Origin: Priapulus caudatus
Taxonomy: Eukaryota; Priapulida; Priapulimorpha; Priapulimorphida; Priapulidae
Assembly: GCF_000485595.1 (NCBI RefSeq)
Contig: NW_014579398.1
Coordinates: 1 to 29,732, forward strand
Length of the DNA stretch: 29,732 nucleotides
Direction: 5' to 3'
Shown: in pieces, positions 12,150-25,500 of the stretch
Numbering within the stretch: the first letter of the stretch is position 1
Layout: each line of letters begins with the position of its first letter
Position numbers and translations under genes: made by a program
Notes under the pieces: model-generated
Databases searched by the model: none
The model's input: the letters and a program-made list of their open reading frames with translations, nothing else
What the model was told of the DNA's origin: nothing

Positions 12150-12830
12150 GTTAGAAGTCGTTAGAGAAAAAGTGCAAATGACACTGTAGCTCAAAGGACA
12201 AAGACCAACAAATGAGGCGAGTGAGAAGAAGTCAATTTTAAATGTGCAACCATGCAACCGGCGCTTGAGTTCTAGCCAATGGCGTCGAAATAAATAGGTT
12301 ATGCTGCGTTCCGACATGTTTGTAAAAACTTTAGCTACTAATAAAGACGTTTTATCGGCAGGGGAGAAGAAATACCAAATTTGGCATTACAGATATGTCA
12401 ATGAATCTTGTAAAAACGAACGCCAGACAGAGATGTGACACCACAGACTGTTGTTATCTGCGTGTCTATGCTAATCGCTATATATTGCCGAAAAACCTAC
12501 ATAAATGGCAATAATTTGTTTAAAATATCAAAACCCTAGCCCTATCATCACCGATACCAAAAATGAGGCAAATCCGTTGAACCTGAACTGACTAATAGCA
12601 ATCTCATTTTTGCCAAAAGAAAAGGCCGGCTCGAAAGTACGTCAACTGACATGCTCCAAAATGACTCAAATAATGGGAGCATAGCAGTAACAACATACCC
12701 AATTTCAAACAATGTGGGTCAACCGCTTCCTGAGTATCGTTGACCGTCCGCCAAAAATGTTGACGGAAAGACGGACGACGGACGGACGTAGACGAACTAC
12801 GACGGACGAACGACCCCAGGCAATAGCCAC
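12150..12830. repeat. Dispersed repeat, left copy 2
   Basis: This is a direct-orientation partner of 8,930-9,690 on the other side of the minisatellite, without the AT-rich insert. It ends in a run of gacggacgacggacggacg and ccccaggcaata. Its mirror is about 15,230-15,860. Confidence 0.75.
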
Positions 12831-14050
12831 TGAACGCAATTAGAGGTCAGAGCTAAAAATGATAGCATTAAAAGTTTTGATGTTTTTCAAAGCAGGCACG
12901 TGACAGCAAAACGATGTAAGGTGGTTTCCCGTGCATCAACTCATACACGTCGTAAATGTACCATAAAGCGGTAAATGTGATGCACGGAGAATGATGTAGC
13001 CCAATTAATAAACAAACAGTATTAATCTAGGGCAACCCTGCGCAACCACACTCATAAGACCCAAAAAATAATTAGTGCGTGTCACAGTTAGTAATTAGTC
13101 AAGCGAAAGCGCGCATGACGACGGCTTGTATAAACACATACATCTAGTCGGCATGCAGAACAGCAAGCGCTAGTAGAGACCCCATACCCTGCCCAACGAC
13201 ATATCAAGCAAACACTAAAAATAAAAATATTTTCAAGTGTTAAGCTAACATTTACACCGACAAGACGCAGTAACCTCACTAACCCGATCTATATACCATA
13301 TGTGATATGGCATCAGCACGTAACTCTAACTGCCTTATCAGAGACGGTACGGAGTAACAGCAACTTGGGAATCCTCTATGCCTAATATGTCAGCTCACTG
13401 CATTAAGGTCACTTGCTGTATTGAAACAGCGTACGCTTGAACACCGCCGGGAATTGCAAACCGTGTAACGCATGCACTCTATTGTGAGTACTGCGAGGTG
13501 AGATAGACCTCAGTTGTTGTCAAGAAGTAGTATGGATCCACAAATGCTCGGCGCAACCTTGCGAACAGTAGATCTATCGTTGAAGCAAAACGAAATGAAA
13601 ACTAAAGGGTAATTATCATTCTAAATCTACCAATTCTTGCTAAATAAGCACATAGAAATGTTTTACACAGCCCATGACTGCACGCATTACATCAGTTTAC
13701 ATCATACAGTCAACTAAATGCTTAATAACGTACACATAGAATATACTTAAAGATATCTAAAAACAGTCCATACTATAGCAACACCATTAATTAGGCAATG
13801 TGCGCAAAATATCGAACACTGACAGGTCCACCACTGACTCCTGAAGAAGATCAAGACGATGGTAAGAGAAAATCTCGCTGCACGACGGCACCATTGGTGA
13901 CATCAAATGAAGCTTGCAGTTGCTCCAAAACCCAATACCAAAGCTAGAGAAGAACCGACTACACTAATTGTTAAAAAAACAATATCACGTAAGACGTATT
14001 ATCTATATAGGCCAAGCAGAACCTAATTAGCGCTTACTAAGCAGAGATTT
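12830..14050. other. Gene-free stretch next to the fold, left side
   Basis: I see no exon, RNA or repeat family here apart from its mirror at 14,093-15,230. If the gene continues upstream, this would be intron sequence. Confidence 0.6.
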
Positions 14051-14092
14051 CTAGATATGTAGTGAGCGATGTTTATCTCACTGTAGATCTAG
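14051..14092. other. Palindrome centre (fold point)
   Basis: The two arms meet with about a 10-nt spacer. The 16-mer at 14,051-14,066 (ctagatatgtagtgag) is nearly the reverse complement of 14,077-14,092 (ctcactgtagatctag). Farther out, ggccaagca at about 14,011 mirrors tgcttggcc at about 14,094, with some 30 extra bases on the left. A spacer this short with arms of 10 kb or more is typical of foldback reads and is rare and unstable as real DNA. Confidence 0.8.
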
Positions 14093-15229
14093 TTTGCTTG
14101 GCCTATAGAAAAACACAGTCTACGTGCATTGGTTTTTTTAAGCAGATTAGTGTAGTCGTTATTCCCTCTAGCTTTGGTTTGGTTGAGGCAACATGCAAAG
14201 CATCCATGAGTCACCAACGGTTGCCGTCTGCAGGAATTTCCTCTACATCGTCCTTGATCTCATTCAAGTCAGGTGACACTAGTCAGTGTCGATTATGTTG
14301 GCAACCATTGCAATTAAAGGTGCTAAAGTATGACTTTTAGATACTTTTAAGTATATTCAAACTGTGTACTTATTAAAGCAATTAGTTGACATGTATGAGG
14401 TAACTGATTCTGCGTGCATCATGGACTGTGTAAACATTTCATGTGTAGAGCAAGAATTGGTAAATTAGAAATGAAAAAACCCTTAAGTTAGCATTACGTT
14501 TTTGCTTCAAACAGATAGAGTCACTGTCAAGTTGGCCGCGAGCATTTGATCCATACTACTACCTCTGACAACAACGAGTCTAACTCCACGCGTCCGCCAG
14601 TACTCACATACATGAATGACGTTACAACGTTGCAACAAATCCCGGTTCAAAGGTCACGCGTCAATAACAGCAAGTGACCTAAATGCAGTTGAGCCTGCCA
14701 TATAAGCATAGAAGGAAACTCCAAAGTGGGTACATCGTACTTCCTGAATAAAGAGGCAGTAGAGACGTGTGAATGCCAATATCAACATATGTAAATATAG
14801 AATCGGTAGTGGTACTAGGTCTTGCGGTGTAAATGTTACTTACACTTGAAAAATATTATAGTGTGCTGTAGGTGGGTCAGGTATGGGTCTCTACTTAGCT
14901 GCTGTCCGCAGTCGACTATATGTAGGTGCTTATAAAAAGCGTCAGCATGCGGTTACGCTTGACTAATACTACTGTGACACACATCACTAATATGTGGGAT
15001 AGTGTGGTTGCAGGTTGCCAAGATAAAACTGTTGTTAGAATTTGGATACATCAATCAATCCGTGCATCAATTACCGAACATTATGGACATTTAGCCGACG
15101 TGTAGAGGATGCAGCGAAAAACCAACCTTACATTTCTGCTGTCCACAGTGTGGAAAAACATCAAAACCTTTAAAGGCTATGCATTTTTAGCTAACCTGAC
15201 GCTCTACTCCCAGCTGAGCTATTGCATGG

Positions 15230-15860
15230 TCGCGTCCGTCGACGTTCGTCGTCCGTCCGTCCGTCGTCTTCCGCCTCAACATTTGGCTACGGTCACGATA
15301 AACTGCCAGGAAGCCGTTGAACCACATGTTGAAATTGGGTTATAGCTTTACTGCTATGCCGCATATGGAACGCGCAATTTGAGCATGTCATTGACTTACC
15401 TTTCGAGCCCAGCGCAATTTCTGAGGCAAAGAATGAGAAGGCCATTATCAGTCAGGTCAACGGATTTTGCGCTCATTGTTGTAGTGAATGAAATAAGGCT
15501 AGGTTTTGATAATTCAAAAAAATTACTGCAAAACTATGTAGGTTTGCAATTATATAGCATATTAGATAGACACGCAAGAATAAGCAAACAGTCGTGGTGT
15601 CCACACTCGTACGGTTCGTTACAAGATTTCATTGACAAATACTGTACTGCCAAAATTGGTAGTTCCTCTCCGCACCCTGCCGATAAACGTCCTATATTAG
15701 AGTAAAGTTTACAAAACATGTCGACACGCAGCATCACCTATTTAATTCGTAACGCCAATATGCTAAGAAACATCAAGCAGGTCAGTGCACAATAAAAGAC
15801 TTTCTCACTTCGCTCATGTGTTCGCTTGTCTTGAGCTAACAGTGTCATCTGACACTCATT
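15230..15860. repeat. Dispersed repeat, right copy 1
   Basis: This is the mirror of 12,150-12,830 and a direct partner of 18,480-19,240. It starts with cgtccgtcgacgttcgtcgt and contains caacatttggctacggtc and a gacttactttcgag-type block. An open frame of 108 codons (15,379-15,705) falls inside and is most likely accidental. Confidence 0.75.
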
Positions 15861-16019
15861 CGCTAAACGACTTCTTACTACCAGTTCGGCTAACAACAGA
15901 AATAAAATAAGTATATTAGATTAAGGATAGGTGTTAATTAAGAAACTCAATCCATGGAGCCAGTGATGATGATTGAGCAGGAGACACATCTACTCCCCCC
16001 CCCAGATTATATTCTACCG

Positions 16020-16215
16020 ACGATCTGCTCGTGAGTGTGTGTCTCTACATCTGTCGCAGACTTGCAGGATGGCGTTCGGAATCAGTGGGCGACCCATGCG
16101 GCGCGAGGTGCTGTGGGAGGGAGTCGCGGGCTCGCAAAAGCTGCATACCGCACCCCGTTGGTGGCTTACATCGGCCACGGCGCGTGGCCGTGTTCCGAAA
16201 TCTGCCAGAACCTCA
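16020..16215. other. GC-rich patch beside the minisatellite, right copy
   Basis: This is the mirror of 11,805-12,000. A plausible acceptor (agacttgcag) lies at 16,069 on the plus strand. The frames that follow are open but differ from those in the other arm, so coding is unproven. Confidence 0.4.
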
Positions 16216-16217
16216 AA

Positions 16218-18090
16218 CAACAAGCTGTCCAACGCTGCCGCAACGACCCGGACCGTGTCCTCACTGTAACAAACCAACGACCCTGGTAACCGTGTCCCCA
16301 CTGTAACAACCCAAGCGACCCTGGTAACGTGTCCGCCAACTGTAAGCAACCAACGGACCCGTACCGTGTCCCCCACGTAACAAACTCAAGCGACCCTGTA
16401 CCGTGTCCGCCACTGTAAGCAACCAACGACCCTGGTAACGTCCCCACTGTCACGACCGCAACGACCTTGTAACTGCTGTCCTACTGTAACAACGCCAACG
16501 AACCTTTGGTAACCGTGTCCCAACTGTAACAACCCCAACCCAACGACCCTGAATACCGTGTCCGCGCACTGTAACAACCCAACGACCGCTGGTAACGTCC
16601 CCACTTAACAACCTAACCCAACGACCTCTGTAACGCGTCCCCACTGTAACAACCCAAACGACCCTGGAACGTGTCGCACTGTAAACAAACCCAACGGACC
16701 CTGGAACGCGTCCCCCACTGTAACAACCCCACGACCCTGATAACCGTGTCCCGCACTGTCAGCAACCCAACGACCCTGTAACGTGTCCCACTGTAAAGCA
16801 ACCGCAAACGACGCCTGAAACGTGTCCCCACGTCACAACCCAAACTACCCAGTAACTGTTCCCCACTGTCACAACCCAACTACGCCTGGTAATCGGTCCT
16901 CACTGTAACACACCGCAACGACCCTGGTCACGCGTCCCACTGTTAACAACCCAGACGACCCTGATAACGTGTCCCCACGTCACAAACCGCAACTACCGGC
17001 TGGTAACGTGTCGCCACTGTCACAACCCAACTACCTGGTAACGGTCCTACACTGTAACAACCCAAACGACCCTGATTAACGGTCCCAGCTGTGAAGAATA
17101 ACAACCCAACGACCCTGTAAACGCGTCCGGCGCCACTGTAACAACGCGCGCAACGACCCTGAATAACGATGTTCCACTGTAACAACCCTACGACCCTGGT
17201 AACGTGTCCGCCACTGTCAGCAACCAACGACCCTGTAACGTGTCCACTGTAACAACCCAACGACCGCTGGTAACTGTCCACCACTGTCACAACCCAACGA
17301 CCTGGTAACGTGTCGGCGTCCACTGTAACAAGCCCAACGACGCGCTGGTAACTGTCACCACTGTAACAACCCAACGACCCTGTAAGCCGTGTTCGCCAAC
17401 GGTAACCACCCAACCGACCTGTAGCCGTGTCCCCCTGTAACAAACCCAACCAACGACCTTGGTAAACGGTCGCGCCACTGTAACAACCCCACGACCCTGG
17501 TAACGGTCCTCACTGATAACACCCACAACGACCCTGGTACGTGTCCCCACTGTAACAACCCCAACGACCCTGGTAACGTGTCCCCACTGAACAACCCAAC
17601 TACCCCTGGTAACGTGTCCCCATGTAACAACCCAACGACCCTGGTAACAGTGTCCCCACTGTAACAACCCAAACGATCCCATGGTAAACACTGTCACCAC
17701 TGTAACAACCCAACCCAACAACCCTGAAACGTGTCCCCACTGTAACAAACCAACGCCAAGGACCCCTGGAAAGTGTCACCACTGTACCAACCCAACCCAA
17801 CGACGCACATGGTAAAGTTGTCCCGAAAAAAAAAAAAAAAAAAGACTGTACAACCCAACGAACCGTGGTGAACCGTGTCCCCACTGAACAAGCCCAAGGA
17901 CCTTGTAAAGTTGCCACACGGTAACAACCCAACCCAACGACGCCTGATAAACGTGTCCCACTGTAACACCCAACCCAAGGACCTTGGTAAAGTTCACACT
18001 GTAAGCAACCGCCAACCCAACGACCCAGGTAAAGTAGTCCCACTGAACACCGCCAACCCAACGGCCGACTGGTAAAAAGTGTCGCCACGC
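16218..18090 (-). repeat. 36-bp minisatellite array, right copy (~50 units)
   Basis: This is the reverse complement of the left array (unit aacaacccaacgaccctggt plus aacgtgtccccactgt). Size and variant order are mirrored: the longer variant units with ccaaggaccttggtaaagt lie at the end distal to the fold (17,690-18,080). One unit holds an 18-A run at 17,826-17,843 that has no partner in the left array. Confidence 0.95.
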
Positions 18091-18479
18091 ACCGATTTTA
18101 GACGTTTGTAGTGGCATGTTGCTGTTTAACAGGCAAAACCTAGTGCGTTTGTCATCTGAGTAACTTTAAAAAACGTGATCTCATGGCCCTGAATGCGGGT
18201 GTGTTATAAGAGATATACGTATCTTGCATTCGTGATACATTTCTAAGTAGCACTCAGACCTGATCTAACATGGCTAATATAACACGAAGCACTTATAAAG
18301 CATTCGAGATTTTCCCAGCTGATTAACTAAAGAGGGCTAGAACATAAACAATCTATAAAACTTGATAGACGCGGCCCACTGCACTATAAGTCTACAAAAT
18401 TCGCAGCCTATTCATTCAGTCAAAAGCGTTTACCTTCATTGTGTTTTACCGTGACATCGTCAAGCGCCGGGCTATATGC

Positions 18480-19240
18480 CATGGGTCGTCGTCCGCGTCG
18501 TAACGTCGTGCGTCAACATTTGGCTACGGTCCAACGATAACTGCTGGAAACCGTTGGACGCCACATGTTTGAAAATTGACGTATAGCTGTTACTGCTAGC
18601 TCCTCATAGTAAACGTCTATTTGAGCGACGCCAGTCGACGTACTTTCGAGGCGGCCAGGGCAATTTTGGCAAAAAATGGGAATGCGCATTAGTCGAGTGT
18701 AGGTTCAACGGATTTGGCTCATTTTAGATGTGAATGAATAAGGGCTAAGGGGTTATTGATATTAAAAATAAGTAGCAAATTAGGTAGGGTTGCAATTATA
18801 TAGCATAGTAATATAGCCACGCAGATAACAACACGTCTGTGGGTCACACTCGTCGGGTCGTTTACAAAGATTTCGTTGACATAACTTTAAATGCAAAATT
18901 CCTGCTATGAAACAATTATGATTTCTACTATTATTATTATATATATTATAGGATATAATGATTTATGCTAACAGAAACATCAAGCGGGTATAGCGCCATC
19001 TACCGCAGCAACAAATTGTGATTCATTTTGGTTTATAAATTATTTACAAATTATATATAATATTATTTATTATTTTCACATAAAAAATTACACATATAAT
19101 TATTAAGTTTATATAATAGGAGTTCTCCCATATATATACTCTTCGTTTTTATAATGTACGTCGATGGTTGCTCAATTAAAACTGACTTCTTCTCACGCGC
19201 TCATTTGTGTCTTTTTTTTGTGGTGAGCTACAGTGGCATT
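18480..19240. repeat. Dispersed repeat, right copy 2
   Basis: This is the mirror of 8,930-9,690. It contains gtcaacatttggctacggtc, gtcgacgtactttcgaggcg, the AT-rich insert (about 18,910-19,140) and cttcttctcacgcgctcatt at its far end. It lies about 150 bp upstream of gene exon A. Confidence 0.75.
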
Positions 19241-19390
19241 GACAGTTTCATTATTATTGTAGTTACAGTTGTTGTTTTGTATTGTTTTCACGATATGACG
19301 ATGATTCTAGATGAGCATGGCAGTATGTATTGTATTTGTGATATGACATATATTGTAGTTGAGCAATCCAGTTTGTGTTGTTCTCCTCAG

Positions 19391-19502
19391 GTATCTGCGT
19401 GCGATGAGTAATCCAGGCAAGCTGACGATATCAGCGCCCTACAGAGACGCGCTCAGTGCTGACGTTGGTTACGTCGTCACTCTCAGTCACACAATAGTCC
19501 AG
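19391..19502 (+). CDS. CACHD1: CACHD1-like exon A (Cache domain start)
   Basis: It follows the acceptor ttctcctcag and ends at CAG|gtatcg. One base completes a codon from a missing upstream exon, so the incoming intron is phase 2. The translation contains PGKLTISAPY and GYVVTLSHTI, the pattern seen at the start of the membrane-proximal Cache region in alpha2delta and CACHD1 proteins. It is open throughout. The left-arm copy is 8,663-8,768 (-), with a few deletions. Confidence 0.85.
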
Positions 19503-22500
19503 GTATCGTCAAATCCACGTCCCCTCTCGCAACGTCATACACTAGATACGAAGCAATGTATCGCAGGCTTGTGTAGAATGTCCAGAAAAGATCTCCATAA
19601 TAATCTAATATCTAATATCTAATAAAATAGAATAATAATGATATATCTAAAATCTAAATACAATATCTAATATCTAAATGTAATATGGCTGTAAAATATG
19701 GGAGTGATTCTGCATTTCCAAGGTTGTAAATTGCAGTTACAAGTATGAACAGGAACAGTGACTGAAGGCATGTGATTTATCATGCAGTAATGTGCAGTGC
19801 CCCACGTGATCTTTTAAGCTTGATATATAGTAAAGACGACATTTGTTTGTTTATTATAGCCAGCCAAGTCTGGAGGCAACACAGGTGTCGCCACTGTCAG
19901 TGCTGTAATGGGAGCAGACTACACACTCTCTCACTTCTACAGTCTGCTGGCCATGAATGACGCTTGCAATGGCAAGTCAGCAATCGCCAAAAAATATGAT
20001 ACAAGGTTAGCAGTTTGGAGTAACGTAGGGCAGATGAGTTTGATCTTGATCTTGATAGGATACACCGACAGTAACCAATTCTGACGTGGCGTCGGCGGGA
20101 GTCGAGAGAGGGTTGTCTGTTTATTTACAGTTTACGCTTGTTTTAAAGGCTTCAACTGATTTAGCACAGACGATATTGTCCTCCAGCTGGTTCCAATCCA
20201 CGATCGTCTGCACTAAAAAATGAATGTTTGTGGATGTCAGTCTTGCTGGGGATAATTTTGAGGCATCTACTGTTGCTTCTAGCCAGACGTTTAACAGTGA
20301 TTGCTTGTACACATTTATTGCTAAAGCATGGTTTACCTGTACAGGTGTTTTGTGATGGACAGCAGTGGTTTTATTGTCATACACAACGATTTTATCAAGC
20401 ATGCCTCACCAGGTTGTGACTTCGACTTGCAATCAGCTAGAGCTCATGCAGAAAACGTTCATATTACTGGAAAGGTACATAATTTCCCGCAGCTGTACCT
20501 GATATAGTATCGCTACATGCTACAATATCAGTAGTGTGGTAGAATAGAAACTGTAGATTTGTTTCCCATACGTATAACTTAATTGTTCATTCCCTATCGA
20601 GTGTTCTATAAAGTAAGAACTATCGATTGAATAGGAGCAGGCGTAATAAAATAAATTCTGAATAATTCTTCGCGTCGTCTGCTATGAATTGTATGACCTT
20701 TGAGCATGTTCGTATTTGGTTTCAGAGCGATCTGTTTGGTGTGGCTGAAGATCTCATAGAAAAGGGATTGTTAAAGAAGCAAGCCTGTGTGAACTTCCAG
20801 AGCACTAAATACCAACACTATTGGCAGGTACCACCAACAAAAATTATAGTTAGTAACTATCGAGTAAAAGTGTGTGAGTGAGAAAATAAATAATATATAT
20901 ATATATATATATATAATTTATTTATAGGTAGATAAGGTATACAATATAATATTCCTACATTATAATTTGTTAAGCGAGAGAAAAGGTGGGGGGGGGTGTC
21001 AAAGTGAGGGATAGAATAAGGTGAGAGATATCAAAATGTGAATGAGGGGATGATAAATCTGCTAATATAGTGAACCATCCCAACATCTAAATACCACACC
21101 GTCAGCTGTTGCTGCCACAGCGCGCTTCTATAGTAGCGATTAGGGCCCATACCTGTATAAACGCCAGTTAAAACCTACGCAATAACAACAGCATGAATCA
21201 AAGCTGGTGGTGTTCTCTATCACTCAAGAAACCCATAGAAAAACATGCAACATTACATGGCGACGAGAAAAAGTGGCATTATATATTTCGCTTCTATGAA
21301 GAGCCGTAGTCTCTCTGCGACAATAATTCAAGAAGATCACGCTGAAGATAAAGGAGAGCTTTATCGAAAGTCTGCGGGCGATATTCTTGCTCATAGATCT
21401 GACTTTCTCGCGGATCACGCTCCGTGCACACATGATGCAAGACCCCATCCGCACTCGGAATGACAGCCGAGAAGTAAATGACAGAGGTACCTGTATCGCA
21501 TAGACTCTGACTCGTATTTATTCAAATTATTGTCGGAACTTTTAGAGCGAAAAAAAAAACTTTTAGCAAAAAATACTCTGCATCATGGCTCAAAGCTCTA
21601 CCCATCGTATGTTTGCGTTTGAACAGTATGGAGATTCCGTCAACCCAAGCGCCCTAGCGCTGTCGAGAATGGCCTGAGGGTTTCGCAGAACCTGATTTGA
21701 CAGGGATGAATGTTTGATGATAAGGGTATAGAATGGAAGGCCTCTCCTACTGCTACCTATGCAGGCGAACATGTACACGATACGTTTGAAAACGCGTGAC
21801 ATTTGATTGCCACGGCAAGAGGCAGATGATGTGTAACAAGCAGGCCCGTTAAACGCGCTGAACAACTACATGGAGTCCGCGTAAAAAACACTGACAAAAC
21901 ATGAACAGAGTTTCGGAAGATTGAAACCAGTTGCCAGGACGCAGACATCGACGCGTCTCCACAACGAGGCTACTACAGAAGCGCAAACTTCTGTGACTTC
22001 CATGACAAGATAAGGAGGGGCCGACTTCAACTTCGTCAGTGTACCACGTCGCGTCAGCGTTCAGTATAAGGCGAACAAAATCGTCGCGTGCACAAACTGC
22101 CGCTCGCTGGTTTGTTAGAAAGAAGCCAGCCGGCATGAACTTGCCAATGCCAGAGTCGGCATAATACTCGGCGTAGGAAGTACATCGTACGTAAAAGCCA
22201 CACAGTCAGACACACTCAGAAATCGCGCCGAGAACTTCCGCTGCAAAACTCCGCCAAGCAAGACACAGTCGGGCCGAGACAAGTGCTGGTTCTGCGGAGG
22301 CGAAATCCCCATTCATCAACATGTCACCGCTCGCCGATAAAACCTGTTCCAGTTGTGGTAAAGTCGGACATTTGCGAAAAAGTGCCTGCCACTCAAGCGA
22401 ACAATCAAATTTCAAAGCATCACCCAAGCCCAAGTTTCAGGGGTTTCGCGGGAAGAAATTCCCCACAAAGAAAGTTAGTCGCAATACAAGAACATAGGCC

Positions 22501-25500
22501 TTCAGGATGACGAAATCTACTCAGCTAAAAAAAATTGATTGCGACGTCCGCCCGCCACAGCCGAGATCACCACTGGTGATAGCTCAGAAGATCACCATGG
22601 GTGATAGAAATCAGGATGGTCCCAGAAATATCATTACGCCTGAAAAAACTTTGTCAGGTTTGACAAGATGCCATGTTCTGAACCGAGTGATGTCAAACTG
22701 TAACCCATATATGTACCAATGCAACCTTTGCCCATACAGAAGAAGTTCAAAAGTCGAATGTCGTTGCCTGGGGGACACGAACAGCCATAGCGGACGATCT
22801 ACGTTGGTCGATCGGCCATTCAACAGCATTGCTGAGTCGGCGACTGCCGAGGCACTCTGGCATTCTCACGTGGACACTCGGTGACAGGTGGACATCAGCG
22901 CTCAGACACCTCAAGGTTCACTCGAAGTCGCTTCTCGTTTAAGAAATATGAGAAACTGTTCAGTGGTGTGCGCCGAAAGCTGATAAAATATCTGGTTAGG
23001 TTTACATCGTGATCATAACGCTATGCCTGTTGCACAGCCTCATAGAGGGTTACCATACTCTCTGATGAAGAAGCATAGCTCAGGAAGTGGAACTGGTTGG
23101 AAAGGTAGTCGATATCATTGAGCACATATCTGCGTCCAAACTCTGGTATCTCCGTTGTGTGTGTTCCCAAGGCTGAACTCTGAGGATATCAGGTTGTGTG
23201 TGGATAGCCAGTGATGATTCGTGAACAAAGCCATCTACCCTGTGAAACGCCATATCACACCAACGATCACAGGAAATCCATCGCTGACGTAAACGCGTTC
23301 CAGGCCATATTCTCGAGCTCCGACCAAATCAGGGGTAACCATCAGCTGGAACTCCACTCCCGGATGCACGCCATCATGAACAACGTTCAGCACTCACGTG
23401 TCGGTCCTCCGGCAGTATTAAACGTTTTAAAACTTCGGTATTAGCGCGCCAGTAGATTTTCCAGAACGCAATATCTCAGCGCTACTGGCAAGGCATTCCC
23501 GCGCGGCGGCTAAATATCAGCCGACGACATCGATGGTGTTCGCGAAGACTGAAGGAAGAGCACAATATGATGCTCTCAAAGCTGCTACTGCCGATAGACT
23601 GAAAGCCTAACAATCTCACATTAAATACGGAATAAGTGTTCAGCGTTCGGGAAAAACGAGATGGGAATTCTTCGGTTTCATATTCGGCGCATCCGGCTAT
23701 GACGGCAGATCCCAAGAAGGTACAAGCAATCACGAGTCAGCGCAGCCGAAGTCAGCTGACCACGAGCGTACGCTCGTTCATGCGATGATTAACGTACGTG
23801 TCGCCCGCGTTCATTCCTAATCTTGCCGACAGTCGCCGGCGCCGCTCGCATAGTTGACACGTAAAGATCAAGCCTGCATAATGGGGTAAAGCTGAAACAA
23901 TTGCTCCGTTCGATAAACTGAAGGACTTAATCATGCAGACAGGAGGTAATGGCCTATTATTGATCAGGAAAGACACAAAGCTCATTGTGCGCGATTCGCC
24001 AGTTCCGATTGGAGTAGGTGCTATTCTCACTCAGGATAATCGTGTGATCTCGTATGCTAGCCGCAAGCTATGTCACCGGTGCGGAAATGTCGGCTACTCA
24101 CAGACTGAACGTAGAGGCGTTGCCTGATCTACTGGGCATGCAACCACTTCAGGATCTATCTATTATTGCGGTATGCATGTGAAGTACGCAGTGCATCACA
24201 AGGCACTCGTACCAATCTTCATGGGAAAGGAGAACTCGAAACCTCGCCCCGTAGTAGAACGTTGGCTCAGAAGTTACAGATTACCAACATCACTGGTGAC
24301 CTATTCTCCAGGTAAGTTCCAGATCCGGGCGGATACATGTCCGCACCCACCAAACCATCAGACCAGCTGAACCATCGACCGAATATTCTGCAGCTCCATG
24401 TGAAACTTGTGCTGGAGAATTCCACTTCCTCGAAGCCTATATCGCGCACAGAATTTGCTGGGAGTTCCACGGCCAGCTGCATCGCCTCATGAGTGCCGCT
24501 GTGATCAGAGCTCTCGAATGGTCGGTTGCGTTAGACATTGTGAAGGACGATAAAAGTTGCCAACGGCCACTATTCAACATCAGCGACTGAATTATCGGTG
24601 TTCGGGAAGATGCAATACTGCTACGTGGCACAAGAATCGTTCTGCTTCAGAATCGGCCTACAACATGAAATGTGTAAAACTCGCCACATTCGGGTCATCA
24701 AGGAATGGCCAAAAACTAAGCCAACTTCTCCGCGATGAAGCACCTGCGTTCTCAGGAATCGACAAACCTTCCGCTGGAACAGTGCAAGCTTGGAGAACGT
24801 GTTTGCCTATAGCAAGCTAATACACCAAGCAAAACATCCGCGAACCTTCTACTGATAGACAGCCAACCTCCACTCAACAAGTGGAAGCGACTCAGTATAG
24901 GACTTTTGTGCGGACCGTTACCTTACCGCGTGAGTATCTCATGGTGCTGATCGAAAGACCACTCGAGATATCCCGAAGTCGACGTACATACATAGTAACA
25001 TCTAGCTCATGCTGGATTCTCGATTGAACAGCGAATTTGCACCCATGCGTGCTTCCAAGTGAAATTCGCACGATAATGGACCTCGTTCAACGGCAGCGCA
25101 CTTCGAGAAACGCCCGCAATCTCAGGATTCCACCACAGGACAGGGTAAAACTCCACTACATCCAAGAGGCTAATGGATGAACGAACGCTTCATGAGAACG
25201 CTCATGAAGGCCATTAGAGTCTGGGGGCAATACCGCTGCGAAATCGCCAGCTCTACAGATTTCTTCGCGCTACAATACCACCTCGATATCGCAGCCACAC
25301 CCCACTCATCTACCCGAATATTCTCCGTCCATGGCTCGAACAATAGGCAAATGAACGTTGCGCATTTGCCATCTGTCGTCACCATGGTCCAACGATGCGA
25401 CGCAAATGACCGCCATATGCCCGTTCAATTCAGAAGCCGATAGTGCTGTCGAAGACAAACTCCAGCCGCAGAACTAGCGAACGAGAGCACGACACACAGC

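Larger units (their letters stand above)
4241..14071. repeat. Left arm of giant imperfect palindrome
   Basis: Read as reverse complement, this segment matches 14,072-29,195 landmark by landmark. From the fold outward it holds a 1.2 kb spacer, dispersed repeat copy, GC-rich patch, 36-bp minisatellite, second dispersed repeat copy, nine gene exons, an AT-repeat in one intron and a MITE-like hairpin. By eye, identity is roughly 75-90 percent, with differences dominated by one- and two-base indels. Several exon copies have identical length in both arms (192, 130, 104 and 33 nt). It lacks the retrotransposon present in the right arm. It may be a real inverted duplication, or a foldback artefact of long reads or assembly; the sequence alone does not decide. 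Confidence 0.93.

Noticed and set aside
14062-14340. 92-codon frame beginning at the fold
   Set aside because: It starts within the palindrome junction. The mirrored left sequence does not keep the frame and no domain is recognised.
15379-15705. 108-codon open frame
   Set aside because: It lies inside a dispersed repeat, is not open in the mirror or partner copies, and shows no family motif.
16014-18117. Mirror-image long open frames on the minus strand
   Set aside because: They have the same minisatellite explanation in the right arm.
22611-22829. Minus-strand frame inside the retrotransposon
   Set aside because: This is a shadow frame opposite the gag-pol region; all recognisable motifs are on the plus strand.
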